The notes under the pieces are model-generated. The model saw nothing but the letters and a program-made list of their open reading frames with translations, made no database searches and was not told the origin of the DNA. A program made the position numbers and the translations under genes. From Geodermatophilus sp. DF01-2 (lineage in GTDB: Bacteria > Actinomycetota > Actinomycetes > Mycobacteriales > Geodermatophilaceae), in NCBI RefSeq assembly GCF_004571065.1, contig NZ_SPQN01000008.1, positions 27,695-91,694 on the forward strand: a DNA stretch of 64,000 bases, read 5' to 3'. This document shows, one piece after another, positions 50,183 to 60,203 of this stretch (position 1 is the first letter of the stretch; every line of letters begins with the position of its first letter).

Positions 50183-53100
50183 GTGAGCCGCTTCGACGAG
50201 ATCGTGTCCGAGTTCGGGGTGGCGACGAAGGCCAAGCTCGCCGGCCCCGGTGATCGCGAGGCCGCGATCCGCGCACCGATCGAGCGGCTGGTCACCGACG
50301 TCGCCGTCGAACTCGGTCTCACCGCGGTGCCCTACGACGAGGTGCGCGACACCGACCGCGCCGTCCGCCCCGACTACGCCATCGGCGTGAACGGGGCGAT
50401 AACCGGCTACATCGAAGTGAAGAAGCCGGGCGCCTCGATCGACCCGGACGGCTTCACCGGCCACAACCTGCGGCAGTGGCAGCGCCAGCGCGACCTGCCC
50501 AACCTGATCTACACGAACGGCACGGAGTGGCGGCTGTGGCGGGACGGCGAACCCGTCGTCACCCCGGTGCATCTCACCGGTGGCCCGCTGGAGCGCGCCG
50601 GCGCGACCCTGGCCGCACCGGCGGCGCTGGAGGCACTGCTCACCGACTTCCTGCGGTGGAGGCCGGCGCCGATCACCTCCGTCTACGCGCTGGTCCGGGC
50701 CATCGCACCGCTGACCCGGCTGCTGCGCGGCGAGGTGCTCGACCAGCTCGCCGACGAGCGCCGCGCCGTCGCCCAGGGAGCGGACGAGCACGCGCAGCCG
50801 TTCCTCGGCCTGGCCCGGGACTGGCGGGCGCTGCTGTTCCCCACCGCCACCGACGAGGTGTTCGCCGACGGCTACGCCCAGGCGGTCACCTTCGCGCTGC
50901 TGCTGGCCCGCACCGAGGGCATCGAGCTGACCGGCTCGCTGCACGAGATCGGCACCGCCCTCGGCGCCGCGGACCACTCGTTGATGGGTCGCGCGCTGCA
51001 GCTGCTCACCGACCACATCGCCGCGGACTTCCGGGTCACCCTCGATCTGCTCGTGCGGTTGATCGGGGCCGTCGACTGGCCGCGCGTCCGCGCGGGGCGG
51101 GCCGACACCTTCCTGCACCTCTACCAGCACTTCCTCGACCACTACGACAACGACCTGCGCAAGCAGTCCGGCTCGTACTACACGCCGTCGGAGGTGGTGA
51201 CCGAGATGGTCCGCCTCGCCGAGCAGGCGCTCGTCACCCGCTTCGGCCGGCCGGCCGGTTTCGCCGATCCCGAGGTGTGGACCGTCGACCCCGCGATGGG
51301 CACCGGCACCTACCTGCACGAGATCATCACCCGCGTCTCGACGGCGGTGGAGGACCGCGAGGGCCCGGGATCCGTCCCCGCCGCGGTGACCCGGCTCGCG
51401 GAGCGGCTGGTCGGCTTCGAGCAGCAGATGGGGCCGTTCGCCGTTGCCGAGCTGCGCACCAGCGGCCTGCTGCACGACCTGGGCGCCGAGCTGCCCACCA
51501 CCGGAATGCGGCTCTACGTCACCGACACCCTCGACGACCCGCACGCCGAGGTCGCCCACCTGGGTTCGGGCATGGAGTTGATCGCTCGCTCCCGGCGGCA
51601 GGCCGGCGACATCAAGCGCAGCGCCCGGGTGACCGTGGTGATCGGCAACCCGCCCTATCGCGAGCGCGCCGAGGGCATGGGTGGCTGGGTGGAATCGGGC
51701 AGTCCCGACACGCGAGCGCCGCTCGACGCCTTCCGCGCTCCCGGCAACGGGCTGTCGGAGTACGTGCTCAAGAACCTTTACGTCTACTTCTGGCGATGGG
51801 CGACCTGGAAGGTGTTCGACGCCCACCCCGAGCCGCCGGACGGCGACACCGGCCTGGTCTGCTTCATCACCACCAGCGGCTACCTCCGCGGTCCCGGGTT
51901 CAAGGGCATGCGCGAGTACCTGCGGCGCACCTGCTCGGAGGGCTGGGTGATCGACCTGACCCCGGAGGGCCAGACGCCGGACGTGCCGACCCGCGTGTTT
52001 CCCGGCGTGCGCCAGCCGCTGGCGATCGGGCTGTTCCTGCGCGGCGAGGACACCGCGGACGACGAGCCGGCCGCGATCCGCTACCGCTCGGTCAGCGGCC
52101 GGCAGGCGGAGAAGTTCGCGGCGCTGGAGAAGGTCGGCCTGGACGACGACGGGTGGCGGCTCGCCCGGACGGCGTGGCAGGCGCCGCTCACGCCCGCTGC
52201 CGAGGGTGCGTGGGACGACTACCCGGCGCTGGGCGACCTGCTGCCGTGGGTCGCGCCGGGCGTGAAGGCGAACCGCACCTGGGTGTACGCCCCGGCGAAG
52301 GAGATCCTCGACGCCCGCTGGCGCCGGCTGGTGACTGAGCCGGACGCCGCAGTTCGGCGGTCGTTTTTCAAGGAGACACGGGACTCGCAGCTCGACGACC
52401 GCAAGGAACCACTGCCAGGTCCCGACACTGCAAAGGCGGCCATGCCGATCGCTGCCGAGCAGCATGCCTCGGCCCCCGTCGTGCGGGTCGGGTACCGGAG
52501 CTTCGACCGGCAGTGGGTGATAGCCGATGCGCGGGTGCTCGACCAGCCTCGACCGGCGCTGTGGGCAGCGCGGATACCGCAGCAGGTCTTCGTATACGAG
52601 CTTCACTCGTCCCCGATCTCGAGTGGGCCCGGTGTCGTCTTCTCATCGCTCGTTCCGGACATGCACCACTTCAAGGGCAGCGAGGGTGGCCGGGCGCTGC
52701 CGCTGCTGCACCCCGGCGGTAGGCCCAACGTGCCGCCGGGCCTGCTCGACGCGCTGTCCACGCTGGTCGGTGGCGAGATGTTCGGCGGCGGGCGGGTTCC
52801 GGCGGAGGACCTGCTGGCCTACGTCGCCGCGATCGTGGCGCACTCGGGCTACACCGCGCGGTTCGCCGACGAGCTGACCACGCCGGGCATCCGCGTGCCG
52901 CTGACCGCCGATCCGTCGCTGTGGGCCGAGGCGGTGGCGCTCGGCCGCGGCATCGTGTGGGCGCACACCTACGGCGCGATGTTCAACGACGCCGCGAAGA
53001 GCACCCCCCCCCCCGTTCGATATTCGCTTCGCGAACGACGACCCGCGACGGGTGCTCAACACGGCCGCGGTCACCGCGATGCCGATCGGCGTCGAGTACG

Positions 53101-53504
53101 ACGAAGCGGCGCAGCAGGTCGTCCTCGGCACCGGGCGTTGGGGGCCGGTGCCGCGGGCGGTGTTCGACTACGCGGTGGGTGCCAAGAACATCGTCCGGTC
53201 GTGGGTGAACTACCGCAAGGCGGTACCGGGCGGGAAGCGGTCCAGCCCGCTGGACGATCTGCACGTCGAGGCGTGGCCGGCCGAGTGGTCGGCCGAGTTC
53301 ACCGACCTGCTCACCGTGCTGACCCGGCTGGTCGACGCCGAGCCGGCGCAGGCCGCCCTCCTCGACCGGGTCCTCGCCGGGCCGCTGCTCACGCTGCCGA
53401 CACTCGCCGAACACGGTGTCCGCTGGCCGACCTCCACCGCGGATCGCAAGCCCGACTTCACCGCGCCGGTCACCGAGGAAGCGCCGGTAGAGCGGCTGTT
53501 CTGA
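50183..53504 (+). pseudogene. Single-chain restriction-modification enzyme (type ISP/IIG-like), frameshifted at a C tract
   Basis: One long gene for a combined restriction-methylation protein of ~1106 residues. The N-terminus has a PD-(D/E)xK nuclease pattern (RPDYAIGV...GYIEVKKPG, Asp64, Glu78, Lys80). An N6-adenine methyltransferase follows with motif I DPAMGTGTYLHE (~368) and motif IV NPPY (~489), then a target-recognition-like C-terminal half. No helicase domain is visible, so it is closer to type IIG than to true type ISP. At 53004-53014 a run of 11 C shifts the frame; the last ~165 residues (FDIRFANDDPRR onward) are in the next frame. Ten C would restore it. Start GTG 50183. Confidence 0.85.
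53004..53014 (+). repeat. Homopolymeric C tract, 11 bases
   Basis: The longest single-base run noticed in the window. It lies in the coding sequence of the restriction-modification gene at residue ~940, at exactly the point where the open frame breaks. With 10 C the frame reads through to TGA at 53502-53504. Confidence 0.95.
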
Positions 53505-53507
53505 TTC

Positions 53508-54159
53508 ATGGCGGACGTCTTCGTGTACGCCGACGAGACCGGCAACCTGGACCTCTCGGGCGGCGCTGGAGCGAGTCGGTGCTTCGGGATCGGGACCGCG
53601 ACCTGGGTCGGGGACCACGGCCGCCAGCTCTGGGAAGGCGTTCAGCTCCGGTTCGAACTGGAAGCCGCCGGGGTCCGTCAGGCGAAGGGCTTCCACGCCA
53701 AGAACAACTCCGGCCGCACGAGAGCGCAGGTGTTCCATCTCGTCAAGCGACAGTCTCCACGGTTCGACACCACCTTCCTGGGCAAGTCCCTTGCGTACCC
53801 GTCGGTCATCGCGAAGGGGCAGCTCTACTTTTTCCAGCTCGCCTGGCTTCTGCACTTCCGGCAGATCGCGCTGCAGGTGTCCGATCCTGGAGACCGACTG
53901 TTCGTCATCGTGGCCACGCTGCACACCAACGCGAGGAAGCTGGCCGTCGCAGAGGCACTGACGGACGTGCTCGCTCAGACGGGCGCCCGGGCGGGAGAAG
54001 ACCCTGTGCGTGTGGGACAGCGCGACATCATGGGGGCTACAGGTGGCGGACTACGGACTGTGGGCCGTGCAGCGGAAGCTCGAGTCCAATGAGGATCGAT
54101 GGCTCGAAGCCTGCATCCGACCGACGCTACGACCGGTGTTCATGCCGTTCAGGAAGTAG
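53508..54159 (+). pseudogene. DUF3800 domain protein, frameshifted
   Basis: The reading from ATG 53508 shows the DUF3800 start FVYADETGNLDLSGG, with GFHAKNNSGRTRAQVFHLV in the middle. Near 53985-54000 the frame shifts by +1, and the expected C-terminus continues in the next frame: CVWDSATSWGLQVADYGLW, then the end RPTLRPVFMPFRK before TAG 54157-54159. An extra base in the GGGCGCCCGGGCGGG area would explain it. The family has a conserved Asp/Glu pair suggestive of a nuclease, and is found beside restriction-modification genes. It starts four bases after the enzyme stop. Confidence 0.8.
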
Positions 54160-54308
54160 AACACCGGCTATCCCTCACTGAGGGAAGAAGTCCCCTGGAC
54201 CTCTTCTCGCCGGCACGTCCAGTGTCTCGGCGGCAGAACAGCTCGTCAAGCGCGCTACACAGAGCGGTGAGCCACGTGGCCGCGAGTCACCGCCGACGCA
54301 GCCTGACC

Positions 54309-55406
54309 TCAGTGCGGCACGGCCGCGCCGCCCAGCTCCAGCCCCAGCCACGTCGCCAGGTCGGCGAGCTCGGCCCCTACCGCGCCGCGCGCCTCGGCGT
54401 CGAGAGGGACGTCCTCGTGGACGGCGTCCACCCGCAGCACCCCAGCCTTCCGGTCGGTGGTGGCGTCGACCTTGCCGACCAGCCGGTCGCCGGAGAGCAC
54501 CGGCAGCGCGAAGTACCCCCAGCGCCGGGCCGCCTTCGGCTTGTACATCTCGAGCACGTACTCGAACCCGAACAGGTCGGCCAGGCGGGTGCGGTCGTGC
54601 ACCAGACGGTCGAACGGCGAGAGCAGCGCCGTCCGGCCCTCGAAGGGGCGCCCGAGCTGGGCGGGGTCGACCCGCCAGGTACCGGGGACGCCCTCGACGA
54701 CCGCCTCCTCGCCGGCGTCGCCGACCGGCTCGAGCTCGTTCGGCGGACCCGGATACGTCGCGCGGACGATGCCCAGCGACCGCAGCCGCCGTTCCCGTCG
54801 CTCCCGCCGGGCCTCCTCCAGCGGGACGACGGGCGTGCCGGGCGGGTGGACGCGCTCGGCGAGGTCGAACAGCCGCTGCCGGCCGCGGCGCCCGGCGATC
54901 GCCACCTCGCCGCGCATGGCGAGGAACTCGAGCAGCTGCGTCACGTTGCGGTCGTTGGTCCACCCGGTCGAGGTCCAGGGGACGACGCTGGTGTCCGGGA
55001 CGTCGCGGGAGGTCAGCGGCCCGGCGTCGGCCAGCCGCGCGAGCACGTCCCGGCGGAACGACTCGTTGGCGGTCAGCCACGCCCGGGGCTGCTCGCGGCT
55101 GGGCCACTGCGCCATCCCGGCGAGGTAGAGGCGCAGGTCGGCCATCGGCCGGACCAGCGCGTTGAACTCCCACAGCGTCCGGTCGTGCTCGAGCGCCCGG
55201 CGCAGGTCGTCGGGGTGGTACGCCCGGCCCAGGCGGCTCCAGGCGACGAGGTCCGCGCTGGGCGCGACGGCGGCGGTCGGGTCGATCTGCAGCAGGGTGA
55301 GCTGCTCGGCCACGGCGAGCAGATCCGTCGGACGCGGCGCGTCGAGCAGCTGCGCCCGGACGGCGACCTGCCGCGCCTCGGCGCGGCTCAGCCGGTGCAC
55401 GACCAC
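54309..55406 (-). CDS. AlkZ/YcaQ-like winged-helix DNA glycosylase
   Basis: A 365-residue protein of the HTH_42 family, whose members AlkZ and YcaQ remove bulky alkylated bases and interstrand crosslinks. The catalytic QxD-type motif is LLQIDPTAAVAPS (about residues 37-50). Winged-helix parts include RALEHDRTLWEFNALVRPM, and the C-terminal domain has GRTALLSPFDRLVHDRTRL and LEMYKPKAARRWGYFALPVL. GTG 55406. Located between the restriction-modification remnant and the cox operon, on the opposite strand from the former. Confidence 0.87.
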   Translation of the reverse strand: MVVHRLSRAEARQVAVRAQLLDAPRPTDLLAVAEQLTLLQIDPTAAVAPSADLVAWSRLGRAYHPDDLRRALEHDRTLWEFNALVRPMADLRLYLAGMAQWPSREQPRAWLTANESFRRDVLARLADAGPLTSRDVPDTSVVPWTSTGWTNDRNVTQLLEFLAMRGEVAIAGRRGRQRLFDLAERVHPPGTPVVPLEEARRERRERRLRSLGIVRATYPGPPNELEPVGDAGEEAVVEGVPGTWRVDPAQLGRPFEGRTALLSPFDRLVHDRTRLADLFGFEYVLEMYKPKAARRWGYFALPVLSGDRLVGKVDATTDRKAGVLRVDAVHEDVPLDAEARGAVGAELADLATWLGLELGGAAVPH

Positions 55407-55456
55407 GCCGTCCCCCCGCTACTCGGCCCCCTCGAGGGCACCGCCGGCCCCTGCAA

Positions 55457-55556
55457 GGACCCCGTCCTCCTCACCCCTCGCTCGCTCGGGGCGAGCCTCG
55501 GGACGGGGCCGGGGAGGGGTCCTTGTACGAGCGGTGGAGAGGAGGGGGTTCCTTGC
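55457..55556. repeat. Terminator-like repeat after coxG, reversed orientation
   Basis: GGACCCCGTCC (55457-55467) pairs with GGACGGGGCC (55501-55510), with GGGGCGAGCCTCG between. Modules ending GGGGGTTCCTTG reach the coxG stop codon. The main hairpin is in the opposite orientation to the other family members relative to its upstream gene. Confidence 0.65.
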
Positions 55557-56588
55557 TCAGCGGCGCCGCCGCCGGCGGACGACGAGCGTGACGACCACCA
55601 GCAGCGCGGCGGCACCGGCCAGCGGTGCGGCGTAGCGGGTCAGCGCGGCACCACCGGCGACCTCGAGCAGGTCGATCGGCTCGGGCTCGGCGTGCTTCGG
55701 CCCCGCCGGCGGGGGAACGGCGGCGACCGGAGTGGTGGCGGGCGCCGTGACAGGGGGGGCGACGGGCGTGGTGGCGGGCGCGCTGGTGGCGGGCGCGCTG
55801 GTGGCGGGCGTGGCGACGGCGGGCGTGGTGGCGGGCGTGGTGGCGGGCGCGGCCGGAGCGGCGCTGGCCGCGACGGGAGCCGTGTCGCTCGCGGCAGGTG
55901 CCGTGTCGCTCGCCGCGGGAACCGTGTCGCTCGCCGCCGCTTTGTCCGCAGCCGCCGCAGCGGTCTTCTTGGCCGCAGCCGCGGTCTTGCGGGTCTTCTG
56001 CGCGGCGGCGTTGTCCCCCGGCACCTGCTCGGCGGAGGCGGCGACCTCCTCGGCCGCGCCGGCCACCGCGGCCGCCGCCTTCTTCGCCGGCGTCTTCTTC
56101 GCGGGCGGGCTGGCGGCCTTCGCGGGAGCCGCCGCCACCTCGTCACCGGCGCCGAGCTGGGCGGCCAGCTTGTCGGCGAACTGACCGAGCAGCTTGTTGC
56201 CGACGTCGGTCATGACCCCGCGCCCGAACTGGGCCGGCCGGCCGGTGATGTTGAGGTCGGTCAGGACGTCGACCCGCGTGGTGGCGCCCTCGGCCTTCAA
56301 CTGGGCGGTGATGAGGGCGTTGGCGGTGCCGTTGCCGCGCTGGTCCTTGCCGCGGCCGTCGATGACCGCCTTGTGCGCGGCCTCGTCCTTCTCGACGAAC
56401 GAGGCCTTGCCCTGGTAGGTCAGGTTGATCGGGCCGAGCTTGACCTTGACCCGACCGGTGAAGTCGTCGCCGTTGACCGAGTCGAGTGCGGCGCCCGGCA
56501 TGCACGGCGCGATCCGCTCGATGTCCAGCAGCACCCGCCAGGCTTCGTCGATCGGCACGGGAACGGTGAACGAGTTCTCCAACTGCAC
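55557..56588 (-). CDS. CoxG-like SRPBCC protein with low-complexity tail and membrane anchor
   Basis: A 343-residue protein. Residues 1-150 are a CoxG/SRPBCC domain (LENSFTVPVPIDEAWRVLLD, VKVKLGPINLTYQGKASFVE, DLNITGRPAQFGRGVM). CoxG anchors or helps mature CO-dehydrogenase-type enzymes at the membrane. Then comes ~150 residues rich in Ala, Lys, Pro and Thr with imperfect repeats (ASDTAPAASDTAP, PATTPATTPA). The end is a hydrophobic helix (LAGAAALLVVVTLVV) and six arginines, a C-terminal anchor. GTG 56588 has AGGAGGTAGCACC. It is separated from coxM by a repeat. Confidence 0.87.
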   Translation of the reverse strand: MQLENSFTVPVPIDEAWRVLLDIERIAPCMPGAALDSVNGDDFTGRVKVKLGPINLTYQGKASFVEKDEAAHKAVIDGRGKDQRGNGTANALITAQLKAEGATTRVDVLTDLNITGRPAQFGRGVMTDVGNKLLGQFADKLAAQLGAGDEVAAAPAKAASPPAKKTPAKKAAAAVAGAAEEVAASAEQVPGDNAAAQKTRKTAAAAKKTAAAAADKAAASDTVPAASDTAPAASDTAPVAASAAPAAPATTPATTPAVATPATSAPATSAPATTPVAPPVTAPATTPVAAVPPPAGPKHAEPEPIDLLEVAGGAALTRYAAPLAGAAALLVVVTLVVRRRRRR

Positions 56589-56660
56589 GGTGCTACCTCC
56601 TGGGGTACGGAGCTCGGCCGGTCCGCCCCCGGTCGAGGGCGGACCGGCCGAGTCGGGCGC

Positions 56661-56779
56661 GGCCCCGTCCAGGGCCGGCCCCGTCCAGAGGCTCGCTGCG
56701 AGCCTGCGAGCCTGCGAGCGGTGCGGAGGACGGGGTCCTTCTACTGCGAGTGCTGGGGACAAGGGGGTCCTTCGCCAAG
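56661..56779 (-). repeat. Terminator-like repeat between coxM and coxG
   Basis: Two copies of GGCCCCGTCC (56661-56670 and about 56677-56686) can pair with GGACGGGGTCC (about 56727-56737). The core is expanded (GAGCCTGCGAGCCTGCGAGCGG, seen as a duplicated 10-base block). A second module GGGGGTCCTTCG reaches toward the coxM stop. It could uncouple coxG from the rest of the operon. Confidence 0.7.
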
Positions 56780-57637
56780 CTACAGCCCCGCCGCGGCGGC
56801 CACCGCACGACGAGTCAGCACCTGCGCCAGGTGCTCGCGGTAGTCGGCCTGGGCGTTGAGGTCGCTGCTCGGGGAGGTCCCCTCGGCGGCCGACCGCGCC
56901 GCGGCGGCGACCGCCTCGGGGCTGGCCTCGGCACCGGCGAGCGCGGCCTCGACCGCGCCGGCCCGCAGCGGCGTCGTCCCCATGTTGGTCAGCCCGATGC
57001 GCGCCTCGGCGATGTGCCCGTTCTCCCGGCGGACGACCGCGGCCACCGCCACGATCGACCACGCCTGCGCCACCCGGTTGAACTTCTCGTAGCGCATCCC
57101 CCACTCACCGGCCAGCTTGGGCACGCGGATCTCGACGAGCAGCTCCCCCTCCCCCAGCGCGGTGGTGAGGTAGTCGACGAAGAACTCGCCGGCCGGCACC
57201 GTTCGCCGCCCGTCCAGGCCGGCGAGAACGAACTCCGCGTCCAGGGCGAGCGCCACCGCCGGCAGGTCGCCTGCGGGGTCGGCGTGGGCCAGGGCCCCGC
57301 CGAAGGTGCCGCGAGCACGGACCTGCCGGTCGGCCACCGTCTCGGTGGCCTCGGCGATGAGCGGCGCGTACTGCTGCACCAGCGGGTCGCGGAGCACGTC
57401 GGCGTGCGTCGTCATGGCGCCGATGACGATGGCGTCGCCGTCGTCCCGGACGCCGCGCAGCTCGGCGACCCGGCTCAGGTCGACCACCGTCTCCGGCGCG
57501 GCCAGCCGCAGCCGCATGACCGGGATCAGCGACTGACCGCCGGCGAGGATCTTCACGTCGTCCCCGCCCTCGGCGACGGCCTGCAGAGCCTCGTCGACGG
57601 TGGTGGGACGGGCATAGGCGAACGGGGCCGGGATCAC
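56780..57637 (-). CDS. Molybdenum hydroxylase FAD subunit (CoxM/CutM-like)
   Basis: A 285-residue FAD-binding subunit of a xanthine dehydrogenase/CO dehydrogenase-type enzyme. It contains the FAD pyrophosphate loop KILAGGQSLIPVMRLRLA, the second FAD motif ATETVADRQVRARGTFGGALAHADPAGD (quoted landmarks RGTFGGALAHADPAGD), and the C-terminal domain of CO dehydrogenase flavoproteins. It passes electrons from the iron-sulfur subunit to an acceptor. GTG 57635-57637 overlaps the large-subunit stop as GTGA and has GGAGGTGACC before it. Confidence 0.93.
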   Translation of the reverse strand: MIPAPFAYARPTTVDEALQAVAEGGDDVKILAGGQSLIPVMRLRLAAPETVVDLSRVAELRGVRDDGDAIVIGAMTTHADVLRDPLVQQYAPLIAEATETVADRQVRARGTFGGALAHADPAGDLPAVALALDAEFVLAGLDGRRTVPAGEFFVDYLTTALGEGELLVEIRVPKLAGEWGMRYEKFNRVAQAWSIVAVAAVVRRENGHIAEARIGLTNMGTTPLRAGAVEAALAGAEASPEAVAAAARSAAEGTSPSSDLNAQADYREHLAQVLTRRAVAAAAGL

Positions 57638-60126
57638 CGGTCACCTCCCAGGGACGACGCGTCGGTGGACACGCCCGCGGTGGTCTCGGTGGAGGCCCCG
57701 CCGTAGGCGTTGGTGCCGGCGGTGGCACGGTCGCCGCCGTCCCCGCCCTCGTACAGCGCCCGCCAGACCCGCTCCGGGGTCAGCGGCATCCGGATGTCGC
57801 GCACCCCGAGGTGCCGGACGGCGTCCAGCGCGGCGTTGACGACCGCCGGTGTGCTGGCGATGCAGCCGGCCTCGCCGACGCCCTTCGCACCGATCGGGTT
57901 GCCCGGTGCCGGGTGCACCGTGTTGCCGGTGTCGAAGTGCGGCAGGTCGGCCGCCGAGGGAACGAGGTAGTCGACGAACGTGCCGGTGGTCAGGTTGCCG
58001 TCGGCGTCGTAGACCGCCTCCTCGTAGAGCGCCTGCGCGATGCCCTGCGCCAGCCCCCCGTGCATCTGGCCCTCGACGATGAGCGGGTTGACGATCGTCC
58101 CGACGTCGTCCACCGAGGCGTACTTGCGGATCTTCACCATGCCGGTCTCGGTGTCCACCTCCATGGCGCAGATGTGCGTGCCGTGGGGGAAGGAGAAGTT
58201 CACCGGGTCGAAGGTGGCCTCGGCGTCGATCGAGGGCTCGACGTCCTCCGGGTAGTTGTGCGCGGCGAAGACCGCCAGGGCGATCTCCTGGATGCCCATG
58301 CCGGTGCCGGGAGTGCCGCGGACGGAGAACCGGCCGTTCTCGAACTCGAGGTCGTCCTCGCTGGCCTCGAGCAGGTGCGCGGCGACCTTGCGAGCCTTGG
58401 CGATCACCTTGTCGGCGGCCTTGACCACCGCCGTCCCGCCGACGACCAGCGACCGGGAGCCGTAGGTGTCCATGCCCTTGGGCGCCACGGACGTGTCGCC
58501 GTGCAGCACCTCGACGTCCTCGAACGGGACGCCGAGGGAGTCGGCGACCAGCTGGCTCCAGGCGGTCTCGTGCCCCTGCCCGTGCGGCGTGGAGCCGGTG
58601 ACCACCTCGACCTTGCCGGTCGGCAGCATCCGGATGGACGCGGACTCCCAGCCGCCGGCCCCGTAGGACAGCGAGCCGAGCACCCGGGACGGCGCCAGGC
58701 CGCACATCTCGGTGAACGTGGAGAAGCCGATGCCCAGCTGGACCGGGTCGTTCGACTCGCGCCGGCGGCGCTGCTCCTCCCGGAGCTCGTCGTAGCCGAT
58801 GAGCTCCAGGGCCTGCTGGGTCGCGGTCTCGTAGTCACCGCTGTCGTACTCGAGGCCGGCCACCGTGGTGAACGGGAACTCCTCGGCCCGGATCCAGTTC
58901 TTCCGGCGCAGTTCGAGGGCGTCCATGCCCAGCTCGACGGCGAGCTCGTCCATGGCCCGCTCGATGGCGAAGGTCGCCTCCGGCCGGCCGGCACCGCGGT
59001 AGGCGTCGGTGGGCACCTTGTTGGTGAAGACGCCGTCGCACTCGAACCGGTAGGCCGGGAACTTGTAGATCGCCGGGAACATGAACGCGCCCAGCGCGGG
59101 TACGCCCGGGGTGATCAGCCGCAGGTAGGCGCCCATGTCGGCGAGCAGCCGCACCCGCAGGGCCTTGACGTTGCCCTCCCGGTCGCTGGCGATGTCGACG
59201 TACTGGATCTGGTCGCGGCCGTGGTGGGCGGTCATCAGCGACTCGCTGCGGGTCTCGGTCCACTTGACCGGCTTGCCGAGCCGCCGGGCCACCAGGAGGG
59301 CGATGACCTCCTCGGGGTTGACCTGCAGCTTCCCGCCGAAGCCGCCGCCGACGTCGGGGGCGATGATCCGCAGCTTGTGCTCGGGGACGCCGGTGACCAT
59401 CGCCAGCATCACCCGCAGGACGTGCGGGATCTGGGTGGCCGACCACATGGTGAAGTTGTCGCCCTGCGGCTGGACGACGACCGAGCGCGGCTCCATGAAC
59501 GCGGGGATGAGCCGCTGGTTGACGAACCGGCGGCTGACCACGACGTCGGCGTCGGCGAATGCCTGGTCGGTGTCGGCCCCGGTGCCGGCCTCCCCGGCGT
59601 CGAAGACGAAGTGGTAGCTGGTGTTCGACTCGAGGTGGTCGTGGGTCAGCTGGGCGCCCTCCGCGACCGCCTCCTCCATGTCGAGGACCGGTGGCAGCAG
59701 GTCGTAGTCGACGTCCACCAGCTCGATCGCGTCGGCCGCGGCGACCTTGCTGCGCGCGACGATGACCGCCACCGCCTCGCCGACGTGGTTGACCTCCTCG
59801 ACGGCGACCGACGGGTGCCCGGGGTTGACCATGTCCGGGGTCACCGGCCAGGCGCAGGGGATGGAGCCCTGCTCCTCGGCGAGGTCCCGCCCGGTGTAGA
59901 CGGCGACGACCCCGGGGGACTGCTGCGCGGCGCTCACGTCGATGCTGGCGATCTTGGCGTGCGCCACCGGGCTGCGGACCACCGACAGGTGCAGCATCCC
60001 CGGCAGGACCATGTTGTCGGTCCAGGTCGTCCGGCCGGTGATCAGCCGGGCGTCCTCCTTGCGGCGGCGCGCCTTCCCGATCTCGCGCTCCGGTGCCTCG
60101 GTGGAACGGTCCTCGACGGCGGTCAT
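57634..60126 (-). CDS. Molybdenum hydroxylase large subunit, form II CoxL-type
   Basis: An 830-residue molybdopterin-binding subunit. The active-site loop is AYRGAGR (375-381), the form II signature, not the AYxCSFR of true (form I) aerobic CO dehydrogenase. So it is probably an aldehyde or aromatic/heterocycle hydroxylase, or a low-activity relative. Molybdopterin contacts include GGGFGGK (260-266), [16 protein letters not shown], and GAKGVGEAG with the catalytic Glu near the C-terminus. ATG 60124-60126 with GAGGAGGCACG, and it is coupled to the mini-ORF upstream. The substrate cannot be told from the sequence. Confidence 0.94.
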   Translation of the reverse strand: MTAVEDRSTEAPEREIGKARRRKEDARLITGRTTWTDNMVLPGMLHLSVVRSPVAHAKIASIDVSAAQQSPGVVAVYTGRDLAEEQGSIPCAWPVTPDMVNPGHPSVAVEEVNHVGEAVAVIVARSKVAAADAIELVDVDYDLLPPVLDMEEAVAEGAQLTHDHLESNTSYHFVFDAGEAGTGADTDQAFADADVVVSRRFVNQRLIPAFMEPRSVVVQPQGDNFTMWSATQIPHVLRVMLAMVTGVPEHKLRIIAPDVGGGFGGKLQVNPEEVIALLVARRLGKPVKWTETRSESLMTAHHGRDQIQYVDIASDREGNVKALRVRLLADMGAYLRLITPGVPALGAFMFPAIYKFPAYRFECDGVFTNKVPTDAYRGAGRPEATFAIERAMDELAVELGMDALELRRKNWIRAEEFPFTTVAGLEYDSGDYETATQQALELIGYDELREEQRRRRESNDPVQLGIGFSTFTEMCGLAPSRVLGSLSYGAGGWESASIRMLPTGKVEVVTGSTPHGQGHETAWSQLVADSLGVPFEDVEVLHGDTSVAPKGMDTYGSRSLVVGGTAVVKAADKVIAKARKVAAHLLEASEDDLEFENGRFSVRGTPGTGMGIQEIALAVFAAHNYPEDVEPSIDAEATFDPVNFSFPHGTHICAMEVDTETGMVKIRKYASVDDVGTIVNPLIVEGQMHGGLAQGIAQALYEEAVYDADGNLTTGTFVDYLVPSAADLPHFDTGNTVHPAPGNPIGAKGVGEAGCIASTPAVVNAALDAVRHLGVRDIRMPLTPERVWRALYEGGDGGDRATAGTNAYGGASTETTAGVSTDASSLGGDR

Positions 60127-60203
60127 CGTGCCTCCTCGCTGGCGCTCGTCGGCGCGATGCCCGACGGTGCTGCGCCTTCTGCTGACCTCGCGGGCTCGGT
60201 CAC
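60123..60203 (-). CDS. Linker mini-ORF between coxS and coxL
   Basis: A 26-codon ORF whose GTG overlaps the coxS stop (GTGA) and whose TGA overlaps the coxL ATG (ATGA). The predicted product begins [15 protein letters not shown] and ends [10 protein letters not shown]. It carries GAGGAGG, the coxL ribosome binding site. It is related to the ORF before coxS and to the one between the FecCD permeases. Its DNA also matches part of the insertion in the siderophore-interacting protein. Translation not proven; the product is short and disorder-prone. Confidence 0.45.
   Translation of the reverse strand: MTEPARSAEGAAPSGIAPTSASEEAR

Noticed and set aside
55732..56184. Ala/Val-rich open frame on the plus strand resembling a membrane protein
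   Set aside because: It is the antisense of the low-complexity Ala/Lys/Pro tail of the CoxG-like protein, whose frame has a good start and a known domain.
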